A stretch of 64,000 nucleotides of DNA, from positions 1 through 64,000 of the forward strand of contig NMRB01003130.1 of assembly GCA_002633025.1 (NCBI GenBank), in the 5' to 3' direction. Both the position numbers and the translations under genes were made by a program. Below are positions 11,078-29,704 of the stretch, piece by piece. Source of the stretch: Notospermus geniculatus. Its lineage: Eukaryota; Nemertea; Pilidiophora; Heteronemertea; Lineidae. The notes under the pieces were generated by a model. It searched no databases. It was not told the origin of the DNA and was given only the letters and a program-made list of their open reading frames with translations. Within the stretch, counting starts at the first letter, position 1, and each line of letters begins with the position of its first letter.

Positions 11078-12770
11078 TCTCACAAGTGTGAAACCTGTGT
11101 GGTGCTTTTCTCCACCTAGTGGCAGCATTGTGTACTAATCTTAAGTAAGAATATTGGAGATGTCTGATGATGGGACTCGTTGTCAAAATGTGACTTTATC
11201 TGTTTATTGGTGACCGTCACAGTGCAAACCATGCACTTTTAATATCATTATACTGTGATTTCCTGTATTTTACTGAGTTGTCCATGTCAAAATTATCTGT
11301 GTGGTATTGGTAAGACGTGTGTGAAGTTGAAAATTAGACATACACGACATACGGTACCCGGTATAGCAATAAAATGTATATCTAAAAGCCTTCTCAGGTT
11401 TGCGGATATATTGTACAGCAGGCAAGAAAATCACATTAATTACTACACTATTTCACCAAAACCTCATCTTGAACAGCCAGGGTTCATAATCACTACACTT
11501 ACGACTGCAAGAGTGCACATCCAAAGGCAAAGTGACCCTATGGGCCTCGATATTTCAAGATGCAAAACCTCAGAGAACTTTGAAATTCTGATTTTTTGTA
11601 TCATCTTCAAAAAATTACAATCTTAATATTTTTTGTTGGTAACAGACAAGCCAACTTGGATCAAATGCCTGAAACTGTTGGGCTCTGCTAACCTGAGAAA
11701 ACTTTAAGAATTAACTTAGCAATTCAAAGAAACAGTTTTAATTTGTCATTATCATAGTACTTACTAATTAGGTATTAATTTTCACACTTACTAACAGTCA
11801 CTTAATTACTAGTAGGCCTATTCTGGTGCTGTTTTATAGCTTGAAATTATCTATATTTGGAGCATCGTTGAAAACTTGCAATAAAATTTGTAATTTTGGG
11901 TGGGGATCATTTATGGGACTTGACAATTAATAAAGTATTGGTTTGTGTAAGGATTCGAGTTCAGTTTTGTTTTGTTTTGTTCCCCTCATTTTAAAGGAGT
12001 CCCCTGAGTCGGAGAGTGGCGTGGTGGTGCCGGTTGTCGAGAAAAAGTGGCAATATCGGGCTCCTTTGAATGGACCAGAAATGACATGAGGAGAGCTGAT
12101 AGCCGATTGGTTATCACGTCTGCTCAGCAAGATGATCCAGTCATTACTTCAGGAGTTATTGCACTTTTTGTGTTTTTGGTTTCCGCCACCTGGTGGCGAA
12201 GTCACATAGGACGTCGTATTTGAGGAAAGTGTTTATGGCCTTGATAAACCCCCACATTTTGATAGCTGAAATGAATTTCGTAACAGGTAACCAGCAGCAG
12301 ATCAATGCACAGTGACCTGTTTCATAAAGCGACTTTAAGCTAATGGTACCAAACTTCAATGCATTTTCCATTTGTTTGAAGGTACCATTAGCTTAAAGTC
12401 ACTTTATGAAACAGGCCCCAGGTAATCTGCCAGACTGACATTAGTTAGTGCATTACCAGCAGAGAGGGTGTTTGAATAGCAAAACCCCTGGTCAGTACAC
12501 TGTGTTCAACCTCTCACTACAGCCAGGATGAGATTCGTGCAGATGTATGGTAATAAGACTGGATATAACACATTCATCCTGTCCTCAGGGAAAAGGACAT
12601 CTCAACAGCTAGATTGAGCATTAATGAACAACAACCTGTGTTGAAAGAAATTCATAGATTTATTAGATATGGCATGGCCTATTCCAGTATCATTGGAAAA
12701 GAATTGGCATTTCTGTGGCAAATAAATACAATCAACAATGTACATTCAAATCTGCAACCATGATTGATAC
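11078..12770. other. Region without a recognised gene
   Basis: No supported exon seen. The segment near 11461-11580 (CTTGAACAGCCAGGGTTC to GATATTTCAAGATGCA) is similar to 25940-26040, so it is a dispersed repeat. The foldback element at 12316-12415 is listed separately. A perfect palindromic CGCCACCTGGTGGCG lies at 12184-12198. Confidence 0.5.
12316..12415. repeat. Short foldback MITE
   Basis: The 35-base arms 12316-12350 and 12381-12415 are reverse complements with one mismatch (CCTGTTTCATAAAGCGACTT against AAGTCACTTTATGAAACAGG), enclosing a 30-base loop. Confidence 0.9.
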
Positions 12771-12885
12771 CTGGTGTATGAAACATTAGCCAAGCCTGTG
12801 CATGCTGCGTGACCTTCGTATGACTCTTGAATAACTTAACCACACTGAGTGTGTCTATATCCTCGACATGCATCAAAATGACCGA
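12771..12885 (-). CDS. Possible isolated exon of an unrecognised gene
   Basis: A 115-base block bounded by an acceptor (TTTTAAAG) and a donor (CACCAG then GTATCA), with an open frame including MHVEDIDTLSVVKLFKSHTK. Composition looks coding and ends in phase 1. I found no neighbouring exon that joins it convincingly, and I do not recognise the family. It may belong with the block at 14004-14241. Confidence 0.3.
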
Positions 12886-14003
12886 CTTTAAAATAAGACA
12901 TTTCTAAAGAACTTTCTTTTCAGTTTTTTGTTACATCTCCCCTTTTTTACGACATGGTATCATTACTACCAGTATTTATCTTCCCCTCCACTTCTTCATC
13001 TCATATTTATCAGACAACAACGGTTTCTTGCACACTTCTAACGAGAAACAACTTCTAGAAAGATATGACTACACTGACAACAGTTTCTGGACCAATCCAT
13101 AAGATACCACGACAATGCCTACATTAGGCCTAGGCTTACAGAAGTCACTCTTCCTTCCTCTGAGTGGAAACGGCAGTCACAAAACTGTCTCAAGACTTGA
13201 AGGCCTGCTTCCATGGAGTTGAACAGAACTTACATGACCTTGAATCACAAATATCCACCTAATAAAGCATTGTAAAATATCCACCTAATAAAGCAAAGTA
13301 TTTGAAATAGAAAATGATTTGATTGTGCTGAAGCAGCAGTTTGTAGTGAAATAAATTCAGGTGCACACTTCCACAAATACTTTTCAAGACTGTATCAGGG
13401 GTGGATCCAGGATTTGGGAAAAGAGGGGGTGCCCCGTGCTACTAGACATCGAAATCGGCCGTGAATTTCAAAGATTTGCTCCAAATTCCCGAATTTCATG
13501 GTTGATTCTACAGATTTGTTGGCCTAAAGGGGGTGCGCACCCCCCCCCCCCTTGGACCGTGCCTGGTAATACTTATTCAACCACCTTTATGGAATCCAAT
13601 GCATTCAGATTAAAGTCTTGCCATCAAGGATTTGCTAGTGAGTGAGACCTTGATGTGTATATCTAAAAATCACACCATGGAAAAGGGATAGCCATCTTAG
13701 GAACAATAGAGGATAACACAGCTCCAAACGATTCACCAGTATACAGAGGGCAGTCTCTGTGATAAAAGCAAGTGAAAAGTTTCATGTATACATGTATGTA
13801 CATGTAATTCTCATACACTGACTCACTTGCATAAAGTCACAAATTTACCCACGTCATAATGCCTAGACAAAAATATCATCCAGACATTCGTAGGTACCCA
13901 GTCCGCACTGACTGTGAGGTAGGCCTTTTCTGTAATATATTAACTAAGAAATACATATGTGTCCACATGATAATAGGACATTATCAAATGTGATAGAAAA
14001 CCA
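12886..14003. other. Region without a recognised gene
   Basis: It contains a short repeat at about 13395-13565 with a poly-C/poly-G-rich centre (GGGGGTGCGCACCCCCCC), which looks like a truncated dispersed element. A plus-strand open stretch at 13014-13102 after a TTTATCAG acceptor is too short to call. Confidence 0.4.
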
Positions 14004-14241
14004 TCAGTACAAATGGCAAGAATATCCCGATAGAAAATACTGAACCAGCATGGAGACCAATAATCCAACACAAATGGTGACAAACGGTAGATAAATTCTA
14101 GTCATACATGGACATGATAGATGGCACATTGTATAAACCTCTGGTTCCACAAATTCTATTTGACTTTCGGAAATGTCCTCACAGTTATTTCTCAGGGTGA
14201 GCTGTATCAGCTGTTCAGATGCAGGAAACACCAGTTTGTAT
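14004..14241 (-). CDS. Possible terminal exon with a C-terminal membrane segment
   Basis: After an acceptor (TATCCTCCAG) at 14242-14251 the minus strand stays open to a stop at 14004. It reads YKLVFPASEQLIQLTLRNN, then an acidic stretch, then a hydrophobic run (LPFVTICVGLLVSMLVQYFL) that would span a membrane once. The position just downstream of PGGT1B on the same strand would suit a separate gene. No family recognised, and no upstream exon found before PGGT1B, so this may be chance. Confidence 0.25.
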
Positions 14242-14479
14242 CTGGAGGATACATGTAAGTGGCACGATCTGGCAGTATGTAGGCACAATCAATACTAATG
14301 TAGTATGTGGTATTGGTAACTAACAAAATGGCCAGAGTCCCTACAAAAGGACAGATTGAATCTTCTGACAATAGGAAAGGAAAGTTGTATACTCAATGAC
14401 TGTAAAACGCAATACAAAATATTGATATGGACAAGAGCATGCTGAATACAGTTTTCAAGGTAGGCATTACTCTGTAATT

Positions 14480-14884
14480 AGCGAGGTTTAGCACCTTTCC
14501 GATTCTGACTTCAACTACGAGAATGAATTGCAGTCCGCTATGGACATCCTTGATAAAAACGATTTGATAGACATTTTCAATTCATCAAACACCATAAATT
14601 GAAGGCAGAAAAAATTGGCCTTATAAATCGGAAGTGCGGATAAAGAATGAATATTGAAGTCGTAATCCTAGTCATTACGACTTGAAACACGACTATAATA
14701 TTTGCGATTTATGTGCACTAACACTTCTGATTACGAGTCAAAACTATTCTGCCACAAAGTTATGGCATTTTACGATTTGCAAACATCTATCAAATCGTTT
14801 TTATCAAGGATGTCTACAGCGGACTGCAATTCATTCTGGTAGCTGAAGATGGAGTCAGAGTCGGAAAGATGCTAAACCTCGCTA
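14480..14884. repeat. Foldback element about 400 bp
   Basis: The outer arm TAGCGAGGTTTAGCACCTTT at 14480 pairs with AAGATGCTAAACCTCGCTA ending near 14884. A long inner arm (GAATGAATTGCAGTCCGCTA, ATCCTTGATAAAAACGATTT) pairs with sequence at 14775-14835. It lies downstream of the PGGT1B stop. Confidence 0.85.
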
Positions 14885-15102
14885 TTCTCTAGTTTTCCTC
14901 AACAAATTGGAACAAGTAATGCCATCCCATATTATCATGGTCAGGTTCAATACTTTGTTTGAAAGGTGGATGTGTCCACTGGCTGCAGTCAATCACTCGC
15001 AGAGCTATTTCACCTGCTGAACGTGTTGCCGTGAACTGGTAGTGTAGATGTACACGTAAAAGATGGTAAAATGAATATAATATCGACATAGACTAATTCT
15101 TG

Positions 15103-21602
<6,500 letters not shown>

Positions 21603-23090
21603 GACTTATTTTTGTTTCTCTCATTCACCTGTTCGTGCTGTTCTGCCAAGTGCACGCGTATTGTGAAATATTCGCTGTATTCGCGGGTAAGAAGAAGGTC
21701 GGACCGCACCATCTGATGACGTCAACAAAACTTTCATGTGCGCTGATTTCTGCGCAATTTATACTATTTTTAGATTCAGCACGTGGCTGACCGCGCCAAT
21801 GTGTTGGTCTCAAATTAACAATACTTCCATAAAAATAACGTTGATTCTTTTCCACAATCCGACGAATAACCTTATATTTGAGAAGGAAATATAGATTTCA
21901 AAAATAATTTAATAAATAGATTTTAACAGGGACCCAAACGACGTGGTTATCCAGTATTTTATGTTTGTTATTTTTACAGAGAGACCATGTCCCTCAACTG
22001 ACCTTGACCCCATCAGTTGCGAATGTAAACAATCATGACAAAATGCTAAACTTTTCGCATTCAATTTACCTAGTTTTATCACTTTCTCGACTATTTTAGG
22101 ACACTTAAATTGTAATTGGTGCAGTCGTGCAAACTTCACGAATCTGACAGTGTGACATACACCTCATGGTCATTATGATGAGGCCAACATTAACAATCTA
22201 GGCCTAGGCCTACCTAGCAAATGATGGGCCCATCATCATGATCATCAACCATGCATGACAATGTTGTCATGCATTGACATGATCAAAGGCCCCTGATCAA
22301 TGAAGAATGATGCACAAAATAAAATGACACACACAAAATAATGATAGGCCTAGTCGACACAGTTACAGTTGTGCTTGACAGAGCATGAACAGGCACACAG
22401 TCACCTCTCTCACTGACACACTCAACACTGTCTGTCAGTGTCACTGTGTCAGTTCGTGCTGGGAGGCTGGGCTAGACCGAATGCATCATCCCGCCCATGA
22501 TGTAATTAATCGACAAAAATTATTCAGAAATTGGTGTTGAGAGAGCCTAGGCCAACTGCTAGCTAGGCCTAGGCCTGCAACAATGGAGAGAGGTCGATGA
22601 GGTTGATTAGCTTAGCTTAGAGGCCTACCATGCCTACTATAGTCATGTACCATAAATTGCGGACCATGTTTACACGGCGTCAGTGATGTCGCAAAGCATG
22701 TGTTGGATGCACTATGGTGTCACGTCACATGGTCCACAATTTTCGGTACACATCTATAGGCCTAACGTTAGGCCTAAGAGATGTTTTAATTACCTCAATT
22801 GTTCAGTTGAAGAAGAACACAAAAATCTTCAAAAAGTGATTGATGAACCCAAATATAATCACACAATTCTCAACATTCTATTCTCTTGTTGAGAATTGTG
22901 TAAAAATTAATTAACTTGTTAATTAATTAACTAATTAGTTAATTCTGCAAGTTGTGGCATCTTCCCATTTACTTATAGGCTAATATCCTCAAGGCCAATA
23001 GCCAAGGGGTTATTGATCTTACTTATTGAAGTCTTGACAAATGACAGCAGCAACAAGGTGATTGCCTTTTTTTTTCAGTGAATAAAAACA
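21603..23090. promoter_or_regulatory. Divergent intergenic region of PGGT1B and the FAM221 gene
   Basis: Start codons of two head-to-head genes are about 1.5 kb apart. No TATA box is obvious. The FAM221 ATG lies 12 bases after a TTTTTTTTTCAG acceptor, so a 5' untranslated exon should lie here. The interval holds AGGCCTAGGCCT words (22198-22215, 22563-22577) and a TTAATTAATTAACTAATTAG tract near 22910-22940. A shared promoter is inference. Confidence 0.45.
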
Positions 23091-25456
23091 ATGTCCAGCA
23101 GCAAAGGTTCAGGGAAGGGTTCTGGGCAGCCTCCTGCTAGGGCCAAGGAACTCCACGTGAGTGTATTAAAGATTATCTATTCAACAGAAAATGAATACCA
23201 TCGTAATGTTTGGAGTTATTGTCATTGGGCGACTGGTGTCTTGTCCTAGTTTCCTGTCGTTGATGATAGCTGAAGAGAATCTCTCATCTCATCTGTTGTC
23301 TGAAGCATTTCTTCAGTTGATTGGTTTCTGGCTGGTTGTTCAACTGTAAATATTTCAGGCAATGGGCTGAGCACTCTCTTTAGTGGAGTTACATGAATCA
23401 GAAACATGAATGTAATGATGATTGATTGAAAAATGGCTTTGTGGTCTGTTGACAGCCTGGAAGAAGTCCCCCAAGCAAAGCAGTCGTTCCTAAAACATCT
23501 CGCGCAGTTGCCCAGAACAGACCAAGTGGAGTTCCTGCACGACAAGGGCACCCCAAGGAACAAACACTAATTGCTCCACAGGGTAAGGTGTATTTTGGAG
23601 GAATTATATTGTCAATACAATTCCTCCAAGGTTATCGACTATTCCAGTACAACAATGCAGCCCACATTTTCATGTGATAACCATACTAGTAGCTCTTTTG
23701 GCATGGAAATGAATTTTGCAGTTGAATTGTTGTCCTTTGCTTTCCAGGGTACACCATGAGAGAAATAAAACCAGCTGAGAATTATGATGTGATATCCTTT
23801 GCCAAGGCAATGAATGATGATTTTGGCAAGAAAGCACAGAAACTGTTTGAGCCAGAAACAGAGGCTGCATTAGAAGCCCAAAGAACAGGTAATACATAAT
23901 CTTAATCTCTACTAAAACTTTACTAATTATTTTTGGGATATTTCTTACTTGCGATGTTGATAAACGCCATCTGGTGGCACGCATTTGAACGAACCGACCT
24001 CAAACTAGTTCGAGGCGGGTTCGGTAACCCGCACCGTGTAAAAGCGATCAATCCATCCTGAACCGAACCCGCCAGAGGAGGGTGGAGGTAGGTTTCCTCG
24101 AACCAGCACCGTGTAAAAAGGGCTTTAGACCTGCCGAATGGTTATGACCTCAAAATCATAAATACACTGTACTGAGTGAATTTTCCTTATTGCAGGTGTC
24201 TACATTGGTTGGAGGTGTCCTGAATTCAAATGGGATTGTATACGTTTAGGGAAGAACTCCAGATGTTTCTGTGGTCATGCCCTTAGCGAACATGATAAAT
24301 ACACTGGTATGTATATGGATGAATTTTTAATCAGTTCATGAAAGATCATGCATTGGCTGGCTCCTTGAAAAAACACAGCAAAATGCATCATCTCAGAAAT
24401 TTTGGGACCCAAGTTGGGGTCAAAAATTTGCTGAGATTCTGGAAATTGACTTCCTGTTTATCATCAGAAATTTTGGGCATTCTTTCAGGGAGGAGTGTGA
24501 GAGTGCCATGCAAAGCTGGTACATGCAAGTGCAAAGCATTCGCCTTTGTTCCAATGAGGGCAGAAGATGTTGGTGAATTCTGGCTTCAGAAACGCAGAGA
24601 CTTTGACCCAAGCACCTGGAGATGTAAATGCCGTTGTAAGCACACTCATGAGGAACATGATGTCTCTGGTCTTCATCGATGCCATGTTAGAGGTAAGTCA
24701 TAAACTGCAATATCATCTTTCAGTTTATCAGATAAAACATAGACATGGAATGGAAGCGAATTTGTTAAAAGTTGTGGATCCTTAGAACATGAGTTAGTTT
24801 GCTGTGGGAAGACTTAGGCGATTTCATTGAGTGTGTCAGTTTCATTTGAGGCCATTCTGTCTCCTTGTTTGGTAAAAGGCATCTTTTATTTGTCCTTATA
24901 AGGCTGCGGATGTAGTGCCTTCTCCTCGAGTTCAGTGTGCGCTGCATGTGATAAACACTGGGAACAGCATGAAACATTCTTTGAGACACACGAGGATCGC
25001 ATCCGAGGTGGCCTTCCAGCTGGTAAGTGGTATCTTCATTTTATGGAGTTTTTGCATAGATGAAGAAACAACACGGCAAAATATTTCTGTTAATTAATGA
25101 AACTCACTGTTCCCTTGGGAACAGTGGAATCTATCACCATGTTTAATTTTGGCTAACAGTCCAGGGGTTAACTTGAATCATAAAGGAAAGTTTGATTCCT
25201 TTATGCCTGAATGACATGCAACCAATGTGACTGCTTCCCTTGCAATCTTATAGGTGAAGAATACCTCCCGTTTGCTGAAATTCCAAAATTACGCAACATG
25301 GTGCTCACAGGAGATGAGATTGATGAATCACCATTCCTAGCGCTCAGACAGGGCGAGGGGAGAATCCCAGAGAACCGAGCCATCGCAGGAAATGATGCCC
25401 CAGTAAACTTTGGACAGAGGACATCTGGATCTAACTTCAGGCCAACGTATGATTGA
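23091..25456 (+). CDS. FAM221B-like: FAM221 family protein (FAM221B-like), complete, 323 aa
   Basis: Seven coding exons join in phase: 23091-23156, 23456-23582, 23748-23888, 24196-24306, 24489-24692, 24903-25022 and 25254-25456. The N-terminal 65 residues are basic, Ser/Pro-rich and probably disordered. The conserved domain begins at GYTMREIKPAENYDV and includes LFEPETEAAL, GVYIGWRCPEFKWDCIRLG, CFCGHALSEHD and CRCKHTHEEHDV, then a second cysteine cluster RGCGCSAFSSSSVCAACDKH followed by WEQHETFFETHEDR. The repeated CxCxH-type clusters are typical of FAM221 (DUF4475), a family of unknown function that includes FAM221A and FAM221B. The extended N-terminus and the ETFFETHEDRIRGG segment favour FAM221B. 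A poly(A) signal follows at 25551. Confidence 0.9.
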
Positions 25457-26652
25457 TGTCTTGTTGGTCGTCCCCCAAAACACCAACAGAGTCAAGCATA
25501 TGATCTAATTTTCAGGGTACACCATATTCCATATTCATCGCATCAGCAGTAATAAAACTTCATAAGGCTTTAAATATTTTTGGTGGTAGGGATTTGCTTA
25601 CTAAAAAAAGATACATGTATATCAGGGGGGTTCAAAAAAGTGTTATTGCCCAGGTTTTGGGGTACAGAATTCTTACTGTGAGGGCAGTAATTACTGGTAA
25701 TCGAGTTTTTCTGAAATAATTTTTGGAAATAAGGAATATATTGAACATTTGTATGATATTCACCAGCATCTGTGATAGTTTTACACATTCATATTACCAT
25801 TTCTATTTTAGTTCTTCAACACATTGTACAGTGGAAACTCGATTTAAGTAGACCTACACAGAATTAGTTTGTTGACCATTGAATTAAAGTCTGTACTTGC
25901 TATTTGATTAGGATGCACACCAAAAGACAGCTTGTGCCAGTCCTACATCTTGAACTACCAAGGGTTCATATTGCTACACCTTCAGGTAACATTCTATCAG
26001 CAAAGTGACCGCAGGCCTTGATATTTCAAGATGCAGTCTCAAGATGCAGTCCTAATGATCGAGTCCTTATTTGGGAGTTTCTACTATTTTTTAAACTTTT
26101 ATCCTATGCATTATTCCATCCATTTACACAGTTTTAGTAGATATACACTGATATAGCTGTTCATTTTATATTATTACCGGTATTGGATAAATGTACTCAA
26201 ATAGCTGTGGTAGCACTAAGCAGGGGATTTCTTGTGCCAGTAAATGCCACAAGTACTCTTATCAGGATAGATTACCGGTAGGCCTAGTAGGAGGAAAGTT
26301 CTCATGAAGAGACGATTTGGAGTTCTAGGCCTATGGCCTGTAACGTGGAAATAATCTATAGGATGTGTTCAGATGAAATGCCAGGTCTTCTAGCAAGGAC
26401 ACTATTCTCTGGCAGTCGTTCTCAGATCAGAGAGGTGGTGTAGTCTCTTAGAGAAATAAAGGTTGAGAAGACTAAATGTTTGTTGAATTATTCAATTAAT
26501 TACTGCTCCCCATGCCTGTGGGTCAGAAATTTGTTGGAAGAGGTGTCACTGTCAGATGACTGTGGCTGGGTGACTTATTGGACTTGCATATTTGCCCAGT
26601 CAAAATATGGAATGAAGGCAGTGTGGGGTCATCTCGGTACAGCCCAGGAAAA
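25457..26652. other. 3' flank of FAM221 gene, no further gene seen
   Basis: It contains the FAM221 3' end, then a segment at about 25940-26040 related to 11461-11580 (dispersed repeat). No exon of the following ARL6IP4 gene was recognised here, although its serine/arginine-rich 5' exons should lie somewhere upstream of 27255. Confidence 0.4.
25551..25556 (+). terminator. Poly(A) signal of the FAM221 gene
   Basis: AATAAA about 95 bases after the stop codon, the first such hexamer downstream. Confidence 0.55.
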
Positions 26653-26954
26653 CCCATCTTGTCCAAACAAGGCTATCGACGGACTCCGTCTTTAGCCTTG
26701 TCCGAATCATGTCATCTTTTCCGTTAATGCATAAATTATTAATGAACCTGACCCCTACTTGACCCCACCTCCGAGCCAATCAGAACTCGCGAAACAAATC
26801 ACCGTTGGATACTTTCTTTGCTCTTCACGCTCGAATTTGTAACATGGATTTTGATTGGCACGTCGATTTTCCTTCGCGCCCCGATGATTGGCTGAGGCTC
26901 TCACCCCTTCAGAAACGGGAAATGTGATGGATTCGAACCAGGCTAGATGGCCGT
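26653..26954. repeat. Dispersed repeat, copy 2 (inverted relative to copy 1 at 10776)
   Basis: Reverse complement of 10776-11077 over its full 302 bp with only a couple of differences noticed. It carries the same terminal hairpin (CAAGGCTATCGACGGACTCC followed by GTCTTTAGCCTTG). High identity 15 kb apart implies a recent transposition or duplication. Confidence 0.88.
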
Positions 26955-27020
26955 CAGGCGAGATAGACTGGTGAGCACCAGATGAGGAAAACCATGAACT
27001 TCACTGTTCATTTGTCAGTT

Positions 27021-27080
27021 CATGGATAAACCATAAAGTTCATGGATAAACCATAAAGTTCATGGATAAACCATAAAGTT
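27021..27080. repeat. Exact 20-bp tandem repeat, three copies
   Basis: CATGGATAAACCATAAAGTT is repeated three times without change, followed by a partial fourth copy (CATG). It lies just before the surviving part of ARL6IP4. Confidence 0.95.
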
Positions 27081-27254
27081 CATGTTTATATATATTGTAG
27101 TTTATTATTGAATACAAGTGCAATACAAATAAAGGGCCAGTGCCAAGGCATTAGTGGCCCTCTTTAGTAGTGTGCTATACAAGTGAAGGCGGTGCAGTAC
27201 ATAAATAAGGTGCAGTAAACAAAATTAGGATACATGTCAACTGAATGGCTCGNG

Positions 27255-29704
27255 AGTTCCGATGACGATAGGAGAAGGAAAAAGAGAAAGAAGCATGATA
27301 AAAAGTAAGAGATACACTTATTTATACAGTGCAGTTCAATTTCTTTTGTAGTTGGTATCTGAGCCTATGCAGTAGGTACCAGAAACTAACTGGTCAATTG
27401 ATTTAATGTTTTTTCCTGTTGATGTGCAGGCATGAAAAAAAGAGGAAACGAAAGGAAAAGAAGAAAAAGAAACAGAAGAAACACAAGAAAAAAGTTAAGA
27501 AAAGAAAAAAAGATGATGGTGGCGGTGAAATTGGTCCATCGCTGTCACTGAATAATAAGACAAAAGATGAAGGTATGAGGCAAATCATGGAAAGTGGTAC
27601 ATGTAGATGGATTATGCTATAGATACTTGTGTGTAATATAAAAGAGGCAGACTTATTTCTTGCAGATACTGTAAACCGTGAAATTTTCGCGTGCGTTTTA
27701 TCTTCGCGATTTTCGCGCTCGAGGGTCAAAACTTGAACATAAATCACGTGAAAATCATTGGTGGTTCTTGAGGTTTTATGAAGCTGAAGGGTTCCACAAG
27801 GTTCGTACACTACCCCCAGACCTGAAATTCCAGGACTTTTCAAGGAATTCCAGGGCCAAATATCCCGAAATTCCAGGACTATTTTGCCAATATTCAAGTT
27901 CTTACGAGGCTCAATCATTGGCCTAATATATATGATCATGACATCACTAACCCAGACAATTGTACAAGCAAGTCGGGTTTTGTCCGCCAGTACATTTTGG
28001 AAGGGCCAAAATAAGGGCCGATAATGACTCGACGAGTTTGAGGGCGGATAAAAAGAAAATGGGGGGTCTGGGGGTCCTCCCCCCGAAAATTTTGGATTCT
28101 ATGAAGACCACATGGGCAAAATTCAAGGACTTTTCCAGGACTTCTAGGGTAAATCATGATTTTTCAAGGTTTTCCAGACCTGGAAAGGGGATACCTTAAA
28201 ATTCCAGGGACCTTATTCACAAAGCCTCCGTAAGGACTTACGGTACCGTAAACATTCCGTAACTAGATACGTGGTATTCACAAACGAACCGTAACTTTAC
28301 GTATTTGCGTAAAGTGTCCCGTAAATTGCTTACGTCCTATTCACAGAGCCACCGTAAGGAGTTACGGTACCGTAAACATCCCCGTAGAGGTTACGGTCTA
28401 TTCACAAAGCCACCTTAATATACATAAAGGAGCGTCGGCCTCCGTAAACTTACGGGAGGTCGAGACCTCCCGTAAGCATTTTTAAAACTCATGTCAACAC
28501 TGCAACGCTATGATTATTGGTTGTTAGAGGTGTAAGGGTATCAGGATATTACCCCCTGGACATTTACCCCCCTCCGGACACTTACCCCTGGACATCCCCC
28601 CCNTGTAGATGGATTATGCTATAGATACTTGTGTGTAATATAAAAGAGGCGGACTTATTTCTTGCAGATACTGTAAACCGTGAAATTTTTGCGTGCGTTT
28701 TATTTTCGCGATTTTCGCGCTCGAGGGTCAAAACGTGAACATAAATCGCGCGAAAATCATTGGTTCTTGAGGTTTTATTAAGCTAAGGGTTCCAATCGCG
28801 AAAAATTATTCTTCGCGAATTCGTAGACCTCAAAAATCGCAAACATTTAGCGCCGTGAAAATTTCATGGTTTACAGTATCATCATTATTCTTTGATATAG
28901 AAATTCAAAAGTAGATTAAAAATTGCCCAATTTACAGAGTGTTTATTAAAATTTTCAAGGGGCTGCCAACGAATCTGCTGGACCAAGGATCTTAAAACCA
29001 ATGACAAAAGAAGAATGGGAAAAGAAACAGAGTGTGATTAGAAGAGTGTATGATCCTGAAACAGGTAGAAACAGGTGAGTCCTCAAGGATAAATGCAGTT
29101 TTGGTATCTAAGTACAGCTGAGCATGTTAAAAACAAAATGATTGATGACCACTACATGACAGTTGACCAATGTTACAGACATGTTCTTCATACACTGCAT
29201 CCAACCATTGTGATACTTAGCAGCGAATCTCTCAATGTTTTACAACACTATCTGTCAATCATGCAAATTGACAGTAATTACTTTTTTCTACTTTGTACAT
29301 ATACCGGCCATGTTGTTCACTTCTTTAGACTTGTAAAGGGCGATGGGGAAATTATTGAAGAAATTGTCAGCAAAGATCGACATAAAGCTATTAACAAAGT
29401 GAGTATTGTATTTGAGGAGTAAACCACACAAATATTACACAAATTACATCATCTCAAAATTTATGGAAATTGAAAATACATGTATATCTTTGTCAGGGAG
29501 GTGGCCAGTGAATCTGGTGCCCAAGCGGCATTTGTTGAAAGTGATTGGATAAATAGTGCTGGAGGACTCAAGTGTGTAAACTGATGTGGATGGGATAAAA
29601 TATTTTCTTTGTTGGACAGGTCATGAATTTTTTCCTTTCCATTTCAGCAAGCTACAATGGGAGATGGCCTTTCATATCAAGTGAAAGCTGGTCTCCTGAA
29701 ATGA
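27255..29704 (+). CDS. ARL6IP4: ARL6IP4 (SRp25-like splicing-associated protein), 3' part
   Basis: Nuclear, speckle-associated basic protein that binds ARL6 and modulates splicing in vertebrates. Exons 27255-27304 (5' end cut at an N), 27430-27572, 28960-29074, 29329-29398 and 29648-29704 join in phase and end at TGA. The lysine-rich run ([20 protein letters not shown]) is followed by the diagnostic C-terminal block: [56 protein letters not shown] and KAGLLK at the end. This is 144 aa of an expected 220-240, and the missing part is the SR-rich N-terminus. The single N at 27253 falls right at the broken edge, so the upstream exon sequence was probably lost in scaffolding. The intron between 27572 and 28960 contains a duplicated segment and a MITE. 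Confidence 0.92.
27600..28602. repeat. First copy of a duplicated intronic segment with extra insertion
   Basis: 27600-27770 matches 28604-28770 almost base for base, including the TIR start (ATACTGTAAACCGTGAAATT at 27666). Here the element is cut and replaced by about 0.8 kb of other repeats: ATTCCAGGAC-rich sequence, a GGGGGTCTGGGGGTCCTCCC segment, and the CCGTAA-rich block. The copy ends in C-rich sequence directly at the N at 28603. Confidence 0.75.
28206..28480. repeat. CCGTAA / TTACGG-rich foldback element
   Basis: Repeated TATTCACAAAGCC...CGTAAGGACTTACGGTACCG modules (at 28212, 28329 and 28406) with internal inverted pairs such as GTAAGGACTTAC and CTCCCGTAAG / CTTACGGGAG. A non-coding dispersed element within the ARL6IP4 intron. 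Confidence 0.65.
28668..28879. repeat. Intact TIR MITE, 212 bp
   Basis: ATACTGTAAACCGTGAAATT at 28668 pairs with AATTTCATGGTTTACAGTAT ending at 28879. Inner arms (TTCGCGATTTTCGCG, AATTCTTCGCG-like) continue the pairing. This is the complete version of the element that is interrupted at 27666. Confidence 0.88.
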
